From assembly GCF_000018285.1 (NCBI RefSeq), contig NC_009901.1, positions 309,001 through 373,000 of the forward strand: a stretch of DNA of 64,000 nt, read 5' to 3'. The notes beneath the pieces were generated by a model. It saw only the letters and a list, made by a program, of their open reading frames with translations. It did not search any database and was not told where the DNA came from. Below are positions 37,387-47,164 of this stretch, piece by piece (positions within the stretch are counted from its first letter, which is position 1; every line of letters begins with the position of its first letter). Both the position numbers and the translations under genes were made by a program. This DNA is from Shewanella pealeana ATCC 700345 (lineage in GTDB: Bacteria; Pseudomonadota; Gammaproteobacteria; Enterobacterales; Shewanellaceae).

Positions 37387-37680
37387 ATGAATTTTCGTTC
37401 GTTGTGTTTACTAGGTATGACTTCAATTGGCTTAGTCGCTTGCACTCAGTCTCCCGAGTGGACACTATTGTATTATCCTGACAGTGAGACCCAGCCAAGC
37501 GTTGAGCAGTCGGGCGAGTTTATAACAGGCTATTATGAGTCTATCGACCAGTGTCACGCTAAAGGCAAAGGTCTGATCCGCTTAAGTGGCGATGCTAGTG
37601 GCCATTATATTTGTGGTTATCAGTGTCTGGGGGATGGTGAGTCGTTGAACTGCCAGAGCACGATTGCTTCAGGAGACTAA
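37387..37680 (+). CDS. small lipoprotein of unknown function
   Basis: A 97-residue lipoprotein. MNFRSLCLLGMTSIGLVACTQS has a canonical lipobox with Cys19 and GAGGAG upstream of the ATG. The mature part has four further Cys (DQCHAK, YICGYQC, LNCQS), which could form two disulphides in the periplasm. I do not recognise a family. It stands alone after a terminator and 67 bases before selO. Confidence 0.7.
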   Translation: MNFRSLCLLGMTSIGLVACTQSPEWTLLYYPDSETQPSVEQSGEFITGYYESIDQCHAKGKGLIRLSGDASGHYICGYQCLGDGESLNCQSTIASGD

Positions 37681-37747
37681 TCATTAAATATGCGTTGTCT
37701 TAACCGAAAAGTCTCTGCCGAAATTTAAAGCCATGTAGGTATGCCGT

Positions 37748-39199
37748 ATGCGATTAAAACAAGACTTTTTTGAACAGCTTCCCGAATTCTATTCGCAAGT
37801 CTTTCCATTAGGCATTAGCAATCCCCACTGGCTGGCTTGGAGCCAAGATGCGGCGGATCTCATCGAGATAAAACAGCCCAGTGATGAGCTACTACAGGGG
37901 CTTTCAGGCAATGCACATGTCGATGGCGCAAGTTATTATGCACAGGTCTACAGCGGCCACCAGTTTGGTGGTTACTCTCCTCAACTTGGCGATGGTCGCT
38001 CGATTATTCTGGGCGAGGCTTTAGGCCCGCAAGGAGCCTGGGATGTGGCGCTAAAAGGTGCTGGTCCCACACCATATTCGCGCCATGGTGATGGCCGCGC
38101 AGTGATGCGCTCAGCCGTGCGGGAGTTTTTAATTTCAGAAGCCTTGCATCACCTGCATATTCCCACTACCCGAGCATTAGCGGTTATTGGATCAGACCTG
38201 CCCGTATGGCGTGAATCCCAAGAAACTGCGGCGATAACGGTGCGGTTAGCCAAGAGCCATATTCGTTTCGGCCACTTTGAGTATTTTTGCCACAGCGAGC
38301 GAGGGGCACCGGCAAAGCTGAAGCAATTACTGGATTTCACCATCAAGCAGCACTATCCAGATTTAAGTTGCGATGCGGTGGGTTACAAGGCTTGGTTTAC
38401 TCGCGTGGTTGCCGATACTGCTAAGATGATTGCTAACTGGCAGGCGATAGGCTTTGCCCACGGAGTGATGAACACAGATAATATGTCGATTCTGGGTGAC
38501 ACATTCGATTTCGGTCCATTTGCCTTTTTAGATACCTTCAAGGAAGGCTTTATCTGTAATCATTCCGATCCTGAGGGGCGTTACGCTTTTGGCCAGCAGC
38601 CGGGAATTGGTCTTTGGAACTTACAACGTTTAGCCCAGGCGCTATCGCCCATCATAGCTTCAGACGACTTGATTGAGTCGCTGAATCAATATCAAGTAGA
38701 GCTAGTTAAGCACTATCTACTGCTGATGCGCGGCAAGTTGGGGTTAAAGACTTCTGCTGCGGAAGCCGAACAAGACGACCATGATTTAGCACTGATTGGC
38801 GCCTTTACTGGCTTAATGGAGCGAAATCAGTTGGATCACACTAATACTTGGCGTCGATTCGGTCAGCTAGACCCCAACGCTAGTCACTCCTCTTTGCGGG
38901 ATGATTTTGTCGATCTTCATGGTTTCGATACTTGGTATCAGGCATACCAGGTTCGACTCGGAAGCGTTGACGAAGTTGGCCTGTGGCAGAAAGAGCGTAA
39001 CCAAGTAAATCCTAAATATATTTTGCGTAATTACCTTGCTCAAGAGGCAATAATTGCTGTCGAGCTGGGCGATCTTAAGCCGCTGCATAATCTACAGCGC
39101 TTATTGCAGAACCCATTTGATGAGCAGTTAGAATTTGAAGACATGGCCAAGCGACCACCGGATTGGGGCCAAGGCTTAATCATGTCATGCAGTAGCTAA
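37748..39199 (+). CDS. selO: SelO protein adenylyltransferase (AMPylator)
   Basis: A 483-residue pseudokinase-fold enzyme of the SelO/YdiU family, which transfers AMP to Ser, Thr or Tyr of proteins and is linked to redox stress. Family blocks present are [52 protein letters not shown] and FGPFAFLD. The C-terminus LIMSCSS has Cys where animal SelO has selenocysteine, as is usual in bacteria. AGG lies before the ATG. The DUF3630 gene follows after 31 bases and may share the transcript. Confidence 0.93.
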   Translation: MRLKQDFFEQLPEFYSQVFPLGISNPHWLAWSQDAADLIEIKQPSDELLQGLSGNAHVDGASYYAQVYSGHQFGGYSPQLGDGRSIILGEALGPQGAWDVALKGAGPTPYSRHGDGRAVMRSAVREFLISEALHHLHIPTTRALAVIGSDLPVWRESQETAAITVRLAKSHIRFGHFEYFCHSERGAPAKLKQLLDFTIKQHYPDLSCDAVGYKAWFTRVVADTAKMIANWQAIGFAHGVMNTDNMSILGDTFDFGPFAFLDTFKEGFICNHSDPEGRYAFGQQPGIGLWNLQRLAQALSPIIASDDLIESLNQYQVELVKHYLLLMRGKLGLKTSAAEAEQDDHDLALIGAFTGLMERNQLDHTNTWRRFGQLDPNASHSSLRDDFVDLHGFDTWYQAYQVRLGSVDEVGLWQKERNQVNPKYILRNYLAQEAIIAVELGDLKPLHNLQRLLQNPFDEQLEFEDMAKRPPDWGQGLIMSCSS

Positions 39200-39230
39200 T
39201 GGCAATTGATATAAGAATAATGAGGCAGTA

Positions 39231-39527
39231 ATGAAATTAACGGCAATTAAGCTAGATAGAGACACGTTAAGCCTATCGATACAGGCCGATATCGATTTTG
39301 AGCAGTTTGAACTGTTTGCCGAGCCCTTTGCCAAAGCCTTAGATTGCCACGTGGTAGAGAGGCAATGGGGCGCAGATCGCCATCAGTGGCTACTCGAATT
39401 TGAAGGTACGCACCTGCAGTTACATTATGAGTTTTATGGCGATATCTGTTGGTTGTCGACAGACAGAGAAGATGAATACGAGGTGTTGGTTTATCTTGCC
39501 GAGTTAATGAAGCCTTATACCAATTAG
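39231..39527 (+). CDS. DUF3630-like small protein
   Basis: A 98-residue soluble protein that I assign to DUF3630 from its blocks ADIDFEQFELFAEPFAKAL, RQWGADRHQWLLEFEG and YEFYGDICWLST. It is acidic, with no signal or helix for membranes. GAGGCA stands before the ATG. The function of the family is not known. The selO-DUF3630-srkA-dsbA order is collinear. Confidence 0.75.
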   Translation: MKLTAIKLDRDTLSLSIQADIDFEQFELFAEPFAKALDCHVVERQWGADRHQWLLEFEGTHLQLHYEFYGDICWLSTDREDEYEVLVYLAELMKPYTN

Positions 39528-39615
39528 TATTCGCGGCAGTAAAAAGTGCTAAATAAGCATGAATATATTTACAATTTGAAGGTCAATCTAGGCCTCCACC
39601 ATTGAGCATAATCAA

Positions 39616-40644
39616 ATGAATATCGAACCATCTAAGGCGGCAATGGAGCAAGGCTCTGGCTCGGCTTTTCACTATCAAGCCTTGACGCCTGACCTTATTT
39701 TAACCGCCATCGAAACACTCGGGATCTATCCTGAAACCGGGCTGTTAGCTCTCAATAGCTATGAGAATCGGGTTTATCAGTTCCGTTGTGATAGAGGTCA
39801 GCGCTATGTGGTTAAGTTTTACCGCCCTGAGCGCTGGAGCAATGAGCAGATCCAAGAGGAGCATGACTTCTCTGCCGCCCTTGCCGAGCAAGAGGTGCCA
39901 ATTGCCACGCCAGTGATTATCGATGGTAAGTCGCTGCATGAATATCAAGGCTTTAGATTTGCGCTGTTTCCATCCATTGGAGGGCGCGCCTTTGAGGTCG
40001 ATAACCTCGACCAGTTAGAGCAGGTGGGGCGCTTTATCGGTCGTATTCATCAATACTCAAAGCAGGCTGATTTTAAATACCGAGATGTGATGTCGCCTAA
40101 ATTACTGGGTGAAGAGTCGCTTAGTTGGCTTAAATCATCAGGGCATATTCCAGCGAGCCTAGAGCTGCCTTACTTTACAATAGTGGAGCAGATCTTGGAA
40201 AAGGCCTCGTCGCTGTGGCTACCCGATAGCTATCGCTCAATCAGGCTTCATGGCGACTTACACCCTAGTAATATCTTATGGACGCCAGATGGTCCAGGCT
40301 TTGTCGATCTAGACGACGCCAAGATGGGGCCTGCGGTGCAGGATATATGGATGATGCTAGCTGGAGATAGGCCGCAGCAGCTTTTACAACTTGAGGTATT
40401 GCTAGAAGGCTATGAAGAGTTCTGTGAGTTCGATAGTCACGAACTTAAGTTAATAGAACCGCTTAGAGCGATGCGTATGTTGCACTACAATGCATGGTTA
40501 AGCCGCCGCTGGGGCGATCCTGCCTTTCCAATGAACTTCCCTTGGTTTGCCGAGGATAAATATTGGGAACAGCAGATTTTAGCGTTTAAAGAGCAGCTAG
40601 CAGTTCTGGATGAAGCGCCTTTGAGTCTAATTCCTCAGTACTAA
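39616..40644 (+). CDS. srkA: stress response serine/threonine kinase SrkA (YihE)
   Basis: A 342-residue kinase-like protein of the YihE family. The N-lobe shows NSYENRVYQFRC and YVVKFYRPERWS, with the ATP-binding Lys. The catalytic loop is RLHGDLHPSNILW and the metal motif is FVDLDDAKMGP. In E. coli SrkA counters programmed death under stress and is co-transcribed with dsbA under Cpx control. The same order, srkA then dsbA, holds here with 125 bp between them. Confidence 0.93.
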   Translation: MNIEPSKAAMEQGSGSAFHYQALTPDLILTAIETLGIYPETGLLALNSYENRVYQFRCDRGQRYVVKFYRPERWSNEQIQEEHDFSAALAEQEVPIATPVIIDGKSLHEYQGFRFALFPSIGGRAFEVDNLDQLEQVGRFIGRIHQYSKQADFKYRDVMSPKLLGEESLSWLKSSGHIPASLELPYFTIVEQILEKASSLWLPDSYRSIRLHGDLHPSNILWTPDGPGFVDLDDAKMGPAVQDIWMMLAGDRPQQLLQLEVLLEGYEEFCEFDSHELKLIEPLRAMRMLHYNAWLSRRWGDPAFPMNFPWFAEDKYWEQQILAFKEQLAVLDEAPLSLIPQY

Positions 40645-40769
40645 AACTGCTGAAGACACTTATTTTGTAACAGAAAAATGAACTTTTGCGCTTGAGGTCG
40701 ACTCGAAAGCACATTATGTTATGTCCAAATTATTAGCGTGATGCACGATTAGCATCGAGGGGAAGTTAA

Positions 40770-41381
40770 ATGAAAAAAGCTCTACTAGTTGCATTTGCAC
40801 TATTGATGGCGCCTATGGCTGCAATGGCTGCTCAATACGAAGAAGGCGTACATTACACTGTGATTAACGAAGGTCCGGGCACGGCTAAACCAGAGATTGC
40901 CGAGTTCTTCTCTTTTTACTGCCCACATTGCTATACCTTCGCTAAAGAGCAGGTGCCTAAAATCAAGGCGACGCTTCCAGACGGCGTGACATTCAAGCAG
41001 AACCATGTTGAATTTATCGGTCGTGAAATGGGCGTAGAGATGTCTCGTGCATTCGCAATCGCACACCAGTTAAAGATTGAAGAGAAGATGGAGCACGCTC
41101 TATTCTCTGCTATTCAAGATAAGAAACAGCGTTTCACTAACCTTGATGATATTAAGGCGCTTTTCGTTGTTAACGGTGTCGACCCTAAAGCATTCGACGC
41201 AGCGGCTAAGTCATTTATGGTTAACGCGCAGATGTCTAAGATGAAGCGTGATACTGAGAATGCCAAGATTGCTGGTGTACCAGCACTCGTTGTTAACGGT
41301 AAATACCGTGTAGAGACGGGGGCTATCAAGTCTTATCAAGAATTGCTCGATATCGCTTACTACCTAGCAACGCAAAAGTAA
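40770..41381 (+). CDS. dsbA: thiol:disulphide interchange protein DsbA
   Basis: A 203-residue periplasmic oxidase with a signal peptide cut after MAAMA (about residue 20). The active site is C51-P-H-C54 in FYCPHCYTFAKE, and the cis-Pro loop is GVPALVVNGKY. GAGGGGA lies before the ATG. It would make disulphides in exported proteins; several Cys-rich periplasmic proteins in this window are possible clients. A strong terminator follows at 41395-41423. Confidence 0.95.
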   Translation: MKKALLVAFALLMAPMAAMAAQYEEGVHYTVINEGPGTAKPEIAEFFSFYCPHCYTFAKEQVPKIKATLPDGVTFKQNHVEFIGREMGVEMSRAFAIAHQLKIEEKMEHALFSAIQDKKQRFTNLDDIKALFVVNGVDPKAFDAAAKSFMVNAQMSKMKRDTENAKIAGVPALVVNGKYRVETGAIKSYQELLDIAYYLATQK

Positions 41382-41394
41382 TTTGCAGCTGCAT

Positions 41395-41423
41395 AAAAAA
41401 GGAGCCTAATGGCTCCTTTTTTT
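41395..41423 (+). terminator. intrinsic terminator after dsbA
   Basis: AAAAAAGGAGCC pairs with GGCTCCTTTTTT around a TAAT loop, followed by further T. It lies 14 bases after the dsbA stop. Confidence 0.92.
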
Positions 41424-41569
41424 ATGCATTTGATTGCCATAGATATTCCAGGCTTTCACGGCTTTTGATTTAAATATTTACATTTATTTGCTCAAAAAAA
41501 TGAAACTCTCATGGTACAAAGCCTGTCCAACAAAAAACAAATAACAACAAAGGTTGTCGGGAGGGTCTT

Positions 41570-41782
41570 ATGAGAGTTTTTCCTGTCTATGCACCAAAGC
41601 TTATCGTAAAACATGCGCGCATTTTTCTGACTGGGGTGATCTGGGTGAAAGATCTAGGTCGACTAGAATTTGATAAAGGAAGGTTTTTACTGCCAAGAAA
41701 AAGCCTGCCTAAAATTAAGCAGGCTATTTTAGAGCTCAATGGATTGATTGAGGCTCAGAATAACGAGATGCATACTGCATAA
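41570..41782 (+). CDS. small conserved protein of unknown function
   Basis: A 70-residue basic protein starting MRVFPVYAPKLIVKHARIF. The excellent ribosome site GGGAGGG lies five bases before the ATG, which makes it a real gene. It has a basic centre (LLPRKSLPKIKQA) and no signal peptide or long hydrophobic helix. It converges with zapB, 13 bases away. No family recognised. Confidence 0.65.
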   Translation: MRVFPVYAPKLIVKHARIFLTGVIWVKDLGRLEFDKGRFLLPRKSLPKIKQAILELNGLIEAQNNEMHTA

Positions 41783-41795
41783 CGTTTGAAATTTA

Positions 41796-41999
41796 TTAGT
41801 TCACTTCGTCGTTGAGTAAACCAACTAGGCCAGTCACTTTCTCATTCCAAGAGTTAAGTTCCTGCTGTAGCTGTTGGTTCTGCTCTGAAAGGCCTGTGCT
41901 AGTCTGCTTCTCTTCCTCAAGCTCCATTTTTAGTAGCTCGATAGTTTCTAGTGCAGCTTGGATTTTTGTTTCCAATTTCGATAATAATTCTAGGCTCAT
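41796..41999 (-). CDS. zapB: cell division protein ZapB
   Basis: A 67-residue protein that is one continuous coiled coil ([20 protein letters not shown] onwards, heptads of Leu, Ile and Glu). Length and sequence match ZapB, which joins ZapA-bound FtsZ rings to the chromosome terminus factor MatP. AAAGGGA lies before the ATG. Confidence 0.88.
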   Translation of the reverse strand: MSLELLSKLETKIQAALETIELLKMELEEEKQTSTGLSEQNQQLQQELNSWNEKVTGLVGLLNDEVN

Positions 42000-42179
42000 G
42001 GCGAGTCCCTTTGATAGCGAGATGATAGCTCCGATTCTAGCAGCGACGTGGCATTGGTGAATAGTTAATTATGCTAAATGAAGAGAAAATAGCCGATAAA
42101 ATTGTTAAAAATAGTTTTTTTTTGCACTTGTTGCTAAGTAGTTAGTATTCTTCTAATTATTTCCTATTGAATCGTGGCC

Positions 42180-43661
42180 ATGTTCGGTAATTGTCTGGTA
42201 CTCATTCCGCTTCTGTTGACGCTGACTTTGGCTCTGTTACTGCGCAGAACCTTGGTCGCCTTAGGTGTGGGGATCATCTCAGGTGCACTGATCTTAACCG
42301 AATTCAGCTTAACCCAGTCTGCCGTATATATGGCTGATAAAGCCTGGCTGCAATTTTATCGCGATGGACAATGGCAGGCTTGGCACTTAAATGTGCTAGC
42401 GGCCATGATGTTATTAGGAATGATGACCCAAGTATTGGCTCGAGGAGGTGCGGTTAAGCTATTTGCCGATTGGTTATATCACCGGATTAACAGTGGCCGT
42501 CAGGCACGGATCGGCGTCGTGCTGCTTGGCTGGGTAGTTTTTATCGATGGAATATTTAGTTGCTTAGCCGTGGGTCATGTTTGTCAGCCTTTAAGTCAAA
42601 GATACAAGATGCCACCTGAGCAAATTGCCTATCTGGTTGATTCCAATGCTTCGCCTCTATGTGCCTTATTACCATTTTCGAGCTGGGGACCCTATGTGAT
42701 GGCTATCTTGGCCGGGATCACTCTATTGCCCCTCACGCCGTTAGAATCTTTTATTGAAATGGCAAAGTTAAACTTTTATGCGGTCACCGTGGTGTTGCTA
42801 TCTTTGCTAGTAGCCTGGTTTGGAATTGGTTTTACTTCTGACTCAGCCCCTTTGCAAAGTAGTGAGCGAGTGGATTCTGGTAACCCTTGGCTACTAGGGT
42901 TACCCATGGTTAGCTTGCTGTTAGCTTCCATAGGGTTAACCTTGTATTCGGGGGCGAGCAATGCTCAGGGATCTAGCCTCAGTGATTGGATCTCAGCAGC
43001 CGATATTGGTGCCGCCATGCGCAATGCCTGCCTAATTGCTATCTCACTTGCTCTGTTGATGCTAAAGGTTAGTGGCCGCAGTATGTGGTTATTATTGGCC
43101 GATCTCCTATCAGGAGTGCGCTCAATGAGTTTCGCAATCTCCATCTTACTCTTCACCTGGATGATAGGGGCGGTGATAGCCGATCTTGGGGTGGCTAAGT
43201 TGCTCGCAGGATGGGCAGAGCAATTTCTCTCGAAAGAGGTGTTAATTGCAGGTACCTTTTTGTTGTGCGCGATGATGGCGTTTACCACAGGTTCGAGCTG
43301 GGGAACGTTCGCGATTATGATCCCAATCGGGGCTGAAGTGGCATTAACCTTAGACCAAGCTTTGTTATTACCCGCACTCAGTGCTGTGATGGCGGGCTCA
43401 GTATTTGGCGATCACTGTTCACCGATCTCCGATACCAGCGTGATCAGTGCGACCAGTTCAGGCTGTGCGCCCCATGACCACGTCATTACTCAGCTGCCCT
43501 TTGCTATTATTGCCGCCTTGAGTTCAGTGCTAGGTTTTCAACTGATTAACCTCGACGTCTCCATATTTTGGGCTTGGCTGGCGGTGATAATTGTTGCGCT
43601 CACTTTGTTAGGGGCTTATCAAAAATTCATTCAAAATGAGCGTTTATCCCTATCAGTATAA
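42180..43661 (+). CDS. NhaC-like Na+/H+ antiporter family transporter
   Basis: A 493-residue inner-membrane protein with about twelve helices. Blocks typical of the NhaC antiporter family are LGWVVFIDGIFSCLAVGHV, SPLCALLPFSSWGPY, AFTTGSSWGTFAIM and GSVFGDHCSPISDTSVI (with the conserved Asp and Ser). It probably exchanges sodium or an organic anion for protons. GTG 42174 and ATG 42180 are both in frame without a strong ribosome site; I chose ATG. A strong bidirectional terminator follows. Confidence 0.85.
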   Translation: MFGNCLVLIPLLLTLTLALLLRRTLVALGVGIISGALILTEFSLTQSAVYMADKAWLQFYRDGQWQAWHLNVLAAMMLLGMMTQVLARGGAVKLFADWLYHRINSGRQARIGVVLLGWVVFIDGIFSCLAVGHVCQPLSQRYKMPPEQIAYLVDSNASPLCALLPFSSWGPYVMAILAGITLLPLTPLESFIEMAKLNFYAVTVVLLSLLVAWFGIGFTSDSAPLQSSERVDSGNPWLLGLPMVSLLLASIGLTLYSGASNAQGSSLSDWISAADIGAAMRNACLIAISLALLMLKVSGRSMWLLLADLLSGVRSMSFAISILLFTWMIGAVIADLGVAKLLAGWAEQFLSKEVLIAGTFLLCAMMAFTTGSSWGTFAIMIPIGAEVALTLDQALLLPALSAVMAGSVFGDHCSPISDTSVISATSSGCAPHDHVITQLPFAIIAALSSVLGFQLINLDVSIFWAWLAVIIVALTLLGAYQKFIQNERLSLSV

Positions 43662-43681
43662 GAAGTGAGTTACTGCATAGC

Positions 43682-43720
43682 ATAAAGCCGCCAACTAACT
43701 CAGGTAGTTGGCGGCTTTAT
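43682..43720. terminator. bidirectional intrinsic terminator
   Basis: A 16-bp perfect stem (ATAAAGCCGCCAACTA with its complement) with a seven-base loop. It lies between the convergent antiporter and barrel genes and can serve both. Confidence 0.9.
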
Positions 43721-43768
43721 TGTTTTAAGCGTTTTTCTTACAAGCGGCTCTTTTAGAGGCCGCAGCGC

Positions 43769-44389
43769 TTAGAAACGGTAGTCAACAGATAGGTAAAGCT
43801 GTTGGCTGTCATTTAGTGATGCGGTTTCAGACCCAGCAACTGCACCGCTGTATGGAGTCGGCGTTGGGCCACTTACATCGTAATCTTGCTTAAGGTAGCG
43901 GTAACCGATTTCGGTGCTAACCTTGTCGTTAATCTTATACATTAGACCCGTTTGACCACCCCAGACGAAGCGGTTTTTTGAGTCTAGAGTGCTGGCATCT
44001 GGACTGATGTGGTTCATACCCGCAGTCGCACCGATAAACCAATTTAGTTTGTTGCTGTCACCTAGGCCGACTAAGTAATCATAAGACATTAAGAAGCTTT
44101 GCTGACGGCTCAAGTCATCTGAGTTGTAAGAGTAAGTACCGTAGACACGGTTAGCATCGTTTAAGTAAACACCGGCTCTGACTTCATAGATGACGTTATT
44201 TTCGGTTTCTTTTAGGTGCTGAGTTTGAGAGCCACCCTCAATTGGGTTTTGTAATACAGGGTCATAAGAGCCTTTGTAAGTGTTTTGCTGTGCGCCAACA
44301 CCGCCACCAATGAACCAGTCTGCAGCCATAGTTGGTGCCGAGATTGCCGTTGCCATTACAGATGCTAAGATAAGTGATTTAGTTTTCAT
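43769..44389 (-). CDS. small outer-membrane beta-barrel protein (OmpA-like fold)
   Basis: A 206-residue protein. The signal peptide ends APTMAADWF. The mature part has eight or so amphipathic strands (FIGGGVGAQQNTY, VYGTYSYNSDD, STEIGYRYLKQDYD) and ends LYLSVDYRF, a classical terminal Phe. This is an eight-stranded barrel of the OmpA-like/OMP_b-brl type. GGGAG before ATG 44387-44389 sets the start rather than the frame start at 44404. The ligand is unknown. Confidence 0.8.
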   Translation of the reverse strand: MKTKSLILASVMATAISAPTMAADWFIGGGVGAQQNTYKGSYDPVLQNPIEGGSQTQHLKETENNVIYEVRAGVYLNDANRVYGTYSYNSDDLSRQQSFLMSYDYLVGLGDSNKLNWFIGATAGMNHISPDASTLDSKNRFVWGGQTGLMYKINDKVSTEIGYRYLKQDYDVSGPTPTPYSGAVAGSETASLNDSQQLYLSVDYRF

Positions 44390-44630
44390 GTTGTGCTCCC
44401 ACACTAGATAAATTGTTTAGGTGTTGCGTTTTGTTGGACACATCATAGGGGGAACTAGCTGAATAATAACTGAATGATATTAACGATCGCAGGTATTGTT
44501 AATTTTGCTATATAGATGGCGGGCACTATTTGATAAGCTATTGAAAATTATTAATTAGATAATTTGTACTATATAAATAAGTCGAACAGGCTTGTCATCT
44601 AATGGCAAGTTATTCGTCGTCGAGGTCACA

Positions 44631-45974
44631 ATGGAATTGGTCTTTGTTCATGGATGGAGTGTAACCCATACAGACACTTATGCTCAGCTGCCACAGGCTT
44701 TAGTTAAGCTGCTGGGAGATGAGTTAAATCTGACTATCCGTCATATTCACCTCGGCCGATATATCAGCTTCGATGATGCGGTTCGCCTGAGTGATATCGC
44801 CAAAGCCTTTAATGATGCACATCTTGAGCTACTCGGTAAAAAACCATTTGCGGTGATCACCCACTCTACTGGTGCAGCGGTTATTCGTCATTGGCTGCAA
44901 ACCTTTTTTACTGGCGATAAGCTTTCCCGTTGTCCACTAACCCACTTGATCATGCTTGCTCCAGCTAATCACGGCTCGGCCTTAGCCCAGCTAGGAAAGT
45001 CACGAGTGGGCCGCATCAAGAGCTTTTTTGCCGGGGTAGAGCCCGGACAGGGGATCTTGGATTGGCTAGAGCTCGGCAGTGATGGTCAATATGATTTGAA
45101 TCGATATTGGCTGGACAATTTCAGCCTCGATGGTCCCTTGCCATTCGTGCTAACGGGTGAGGCTATCGACAGTCAGTTTTATGATTACCTGAATAGCTAT
45201 ACCGCTGAAGCTGGCTCAGATGGGGTGGTACGGGTAGCGTCGGCGAACCTTAACTTTTCATACCTGTTGTTAGCCGAAACTGCGCACACTTGCGATGGCT
45301 TCGATAAACGCTGTATCTCAACGCTCAAGTTGAGCAAACATTCCCAGCCGCATCAACAAACCGCCTTCGAAGTGATAAAAAATGCCAGCCACAGTGGCAG
45401 CAGTAAAGGCATTATGGGCTCAGTCACTAACCGTAACGCAAAAAATAAACCTGTGGTACAGCGTATCGCTCAATGTTTGAGGGTGACTAGCCCTAAACAA
45501 TATCGGCAGCTTTCTGATGAAATGAGTCAAGCAAGCTCAATTAAGCGTAAACCTAGGGCTTGCATGTTGGTAGTGAGAGTGACCGATGATACCGGGCTGC
45601 CAGTAGAGGATTTCGATATATTGTTACTCTCTGGCCCTCACTTCGTTCCCGGTGAGTTTAAGAAAGGTTTTATGCTCGACAAGCAGAAAAATCATACCAA
45701 TAAGCATGTGCTGACCTTCTACTTTGATGCCGATAAGCTCGCTAAGGTGAGCGAGGGTAAAATCGGCATCCGGGTCGAGCCTAGGCCGAATAGTGGCATG
45801 TGTTATTACCTTAGCGCTGAATTTCGCTCCGATGTCGAACAGGTTCATGAGTTACTGATAGCTGACCAAACCACCATGGTGGACATTGTTTTACAGCGGC
45901 GGATTAAGCCAGAGACTTTTAGCTTTATAGCGCCTAAAGATGGCGGCGACTTCTCATACTTAATCGATGAGTAA
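44631..45974 (+). CDS. alpha/beta-hydrolase (lipase/PGAP1-like) with C-terminal beta domain
   Basis: A 447-residue protein without signal peptide. The N-terminus LVFVHGWSVTH has the oxyanion-hole His-Gly, and the nucleophile elbow is VITHSTGAAVIRHW. A likely Asp lies in AGSDGVVRV. LAPANHGSALAQLG is typical of lipases and PGAP1-like esterases. Residues 310-447 form a separate beta-rich domain of unknown role. GAGG before ATG 44631 is decisive; a TTG-started frame from 44592 has no site. It probably acts on lipids or esters, but the substrate cannot be inferred. Confidence 0.8.
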   Translation: MELVFVHGWSVTHTDTYAQLPQALVKLLGDELNLTIRHIHLGRYISFDDAVRLSDIAKAFNDAHLELLGKKPFAVITHSTGAAVIRHWLQTFFTGDKLSRCPLTHLIMLAPANHGSALAQLGKSRVGRIKSFFAGVEPGQGILDWLELGSDGQYDLNRYWLDNFSLDGPLPFVLTGEAIDSQFYDYLNSYTAEAGSDGVVRVASANLNFSYLLLAETAHTCDGFDKRCISTLKLSKHSQPHQQTAFEVIKNASHSGSSKGIMGSVTNRNAKNKPVVQRIAQCLRVTSPKQYRQLSDEMSQASSIKRKPRACMLVVRVTDDTGLPVEDFDILLLSGPHFVPGEFKKGFMLDKQKNHTNKHVLTFYFDADKLAKVSEGKIGIRVEPRPNSGMCYYLSAEFRSDVEQVHELLIADQTTMVDIVLQRRIKPETFSFIAPKDGGDFSYLIDE

Positions 45975-46249
45975 GTCGATGATCAAGCGCTGCTTGGCTA
46001 AATATTTTTGGAAAGTTTTCTTGAACAGGCTTTCTGATTAGTTTTTAGTTGGTTATCAAGTTATGATCTATTTTGTTTGGAGTATTTACTCTAACTCAAG
46101 CTGTCGCTAGGGACAGTTTCAGATTGAATTCAGCTTGGTGAGTAATAATTAACCTAAGTTATTTATCTTCTGTCAACGTGTTCAGCGATAAACTCCCTTT
46201 AATATGTGACATCAAATATTTTATTTTCAGGTAAAGGTTCAATCTATAC

Positions 46250-47146
46250 ATGCTTAAAATTACTTCTATTTTGACAGCACTATTAGTGCTGTTTTTTATT
46301 TCTCCGGCTCAATCCCAATCGATCGAGCGAGAGCCGCAACAAGCACGTTACGACAGAACGTTTCCAATCTGGGCTCAAGAAGCGATCGATTTGGGCCACG
46401 AGCTCCCCAAGCCTTATGGCTTTTCAGTCAATTATATGACCATGGATCAACCTTTAGTTGTCGACTCCGTCGGTTTTTCAGGTCTTCCCGCAGGGCTAGA
46501 TGACATATTGAGCATCAAGGGCAGTGAAGCGGTACAGGACTCAGAGACTCTAACATTGAGAGGCGATATGTGGGTACTGCCCTTCTTAAACCTTTACGGT
46601 GTTATTGGTCACACCAAGGGCAGCAGCGTTGCCAACGTACAGCTTGAGGCTGACTTAACCGAGGTCTTGCCGCCAATATATTGCAAATTTAATCCTTGTA
46701 GTGCCACCAGTCCTGCATTCGACTTTGTATTGGACTTTAAGGGCACCACCTATGGTGTGGGCGGCACCTTAGTTGGCGGTATCGACAATTGGTTTGCCTT
46801 ACTCGATGTCAATTACACCAATACCCGCTTGAACATTCTCGATGGTGAGATCAGCTCTATTGTGGTGTCTCCGCGTGCAGGCTACCGCACCAGCTACAAC
46901 AACCACGATATTCAAATCTGGGTTGGCGCCATGTATCAAAACGTAGAGCAGACCTTCAGTGGTTACTTGCGTGATATCGGCTTCCCTCTTGGTGATGCCA
47001 AGTTTGAGGTTAACCAGCACCTCGAAGATAAATGGAATGGCTTGATTGGTAGTCAGGTGGGATTGACCAAGAATGTGGATCTGCTGATGGAGTTTGGTGT
47101 TGGCACCCGTAGCAGCTTCATGATGAGCCTAGGTTACCGTTTTTAA
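46250..47146 (+). CDS. outer-membrane beta-barrel protein (first gene of a four-gene envelope operon)
   Basis: A 298-residue protein with a signal peptide cut near SPAQSQS. Strand-like segments cover the mature chain (LYGVIGHTKGSSVANVQ, WFALLDVNYTNTRL, IQIWVGAMYQNVEQTF), ending SFMMSLGYRF. A loop with CKFNPC may form a disulphide. It resembles autotransporter- or OmpA-like barrels. Three genes follow with spacings of 18, -4 and -4 bases, so the four are co-transcribed. Confidence 0.72.
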   Translation: MLKITSILTALLVLFFISPAQSQSIEREPQQARYDRTFPIWAQEAIDLGHELPKPYGFSVNYMTMDQPLVVDSVGFSGLPAGLDDILSIKGSEAVQDSETLTLRGDMWVLPFLNLYGVIGHTKGSSVANVQLEADLTEVLPPIYCKFNPCSATSPAFDFVLDFKGTTYGVGGTLVGGIDNWFALLDVNYTNTRLNILDGEISSIVVSPRAGYRTSYNNHDIQIWVGAMYQNVEQTFSGYLRDIGFPLGDAKFEVNQHLEDKWNGLIGSQVGLTKNVDLLMEFGVGTRSSFMMSLGYRF

Positions 47147-47164
47147 ATGACGTTGGAGGTGAAC

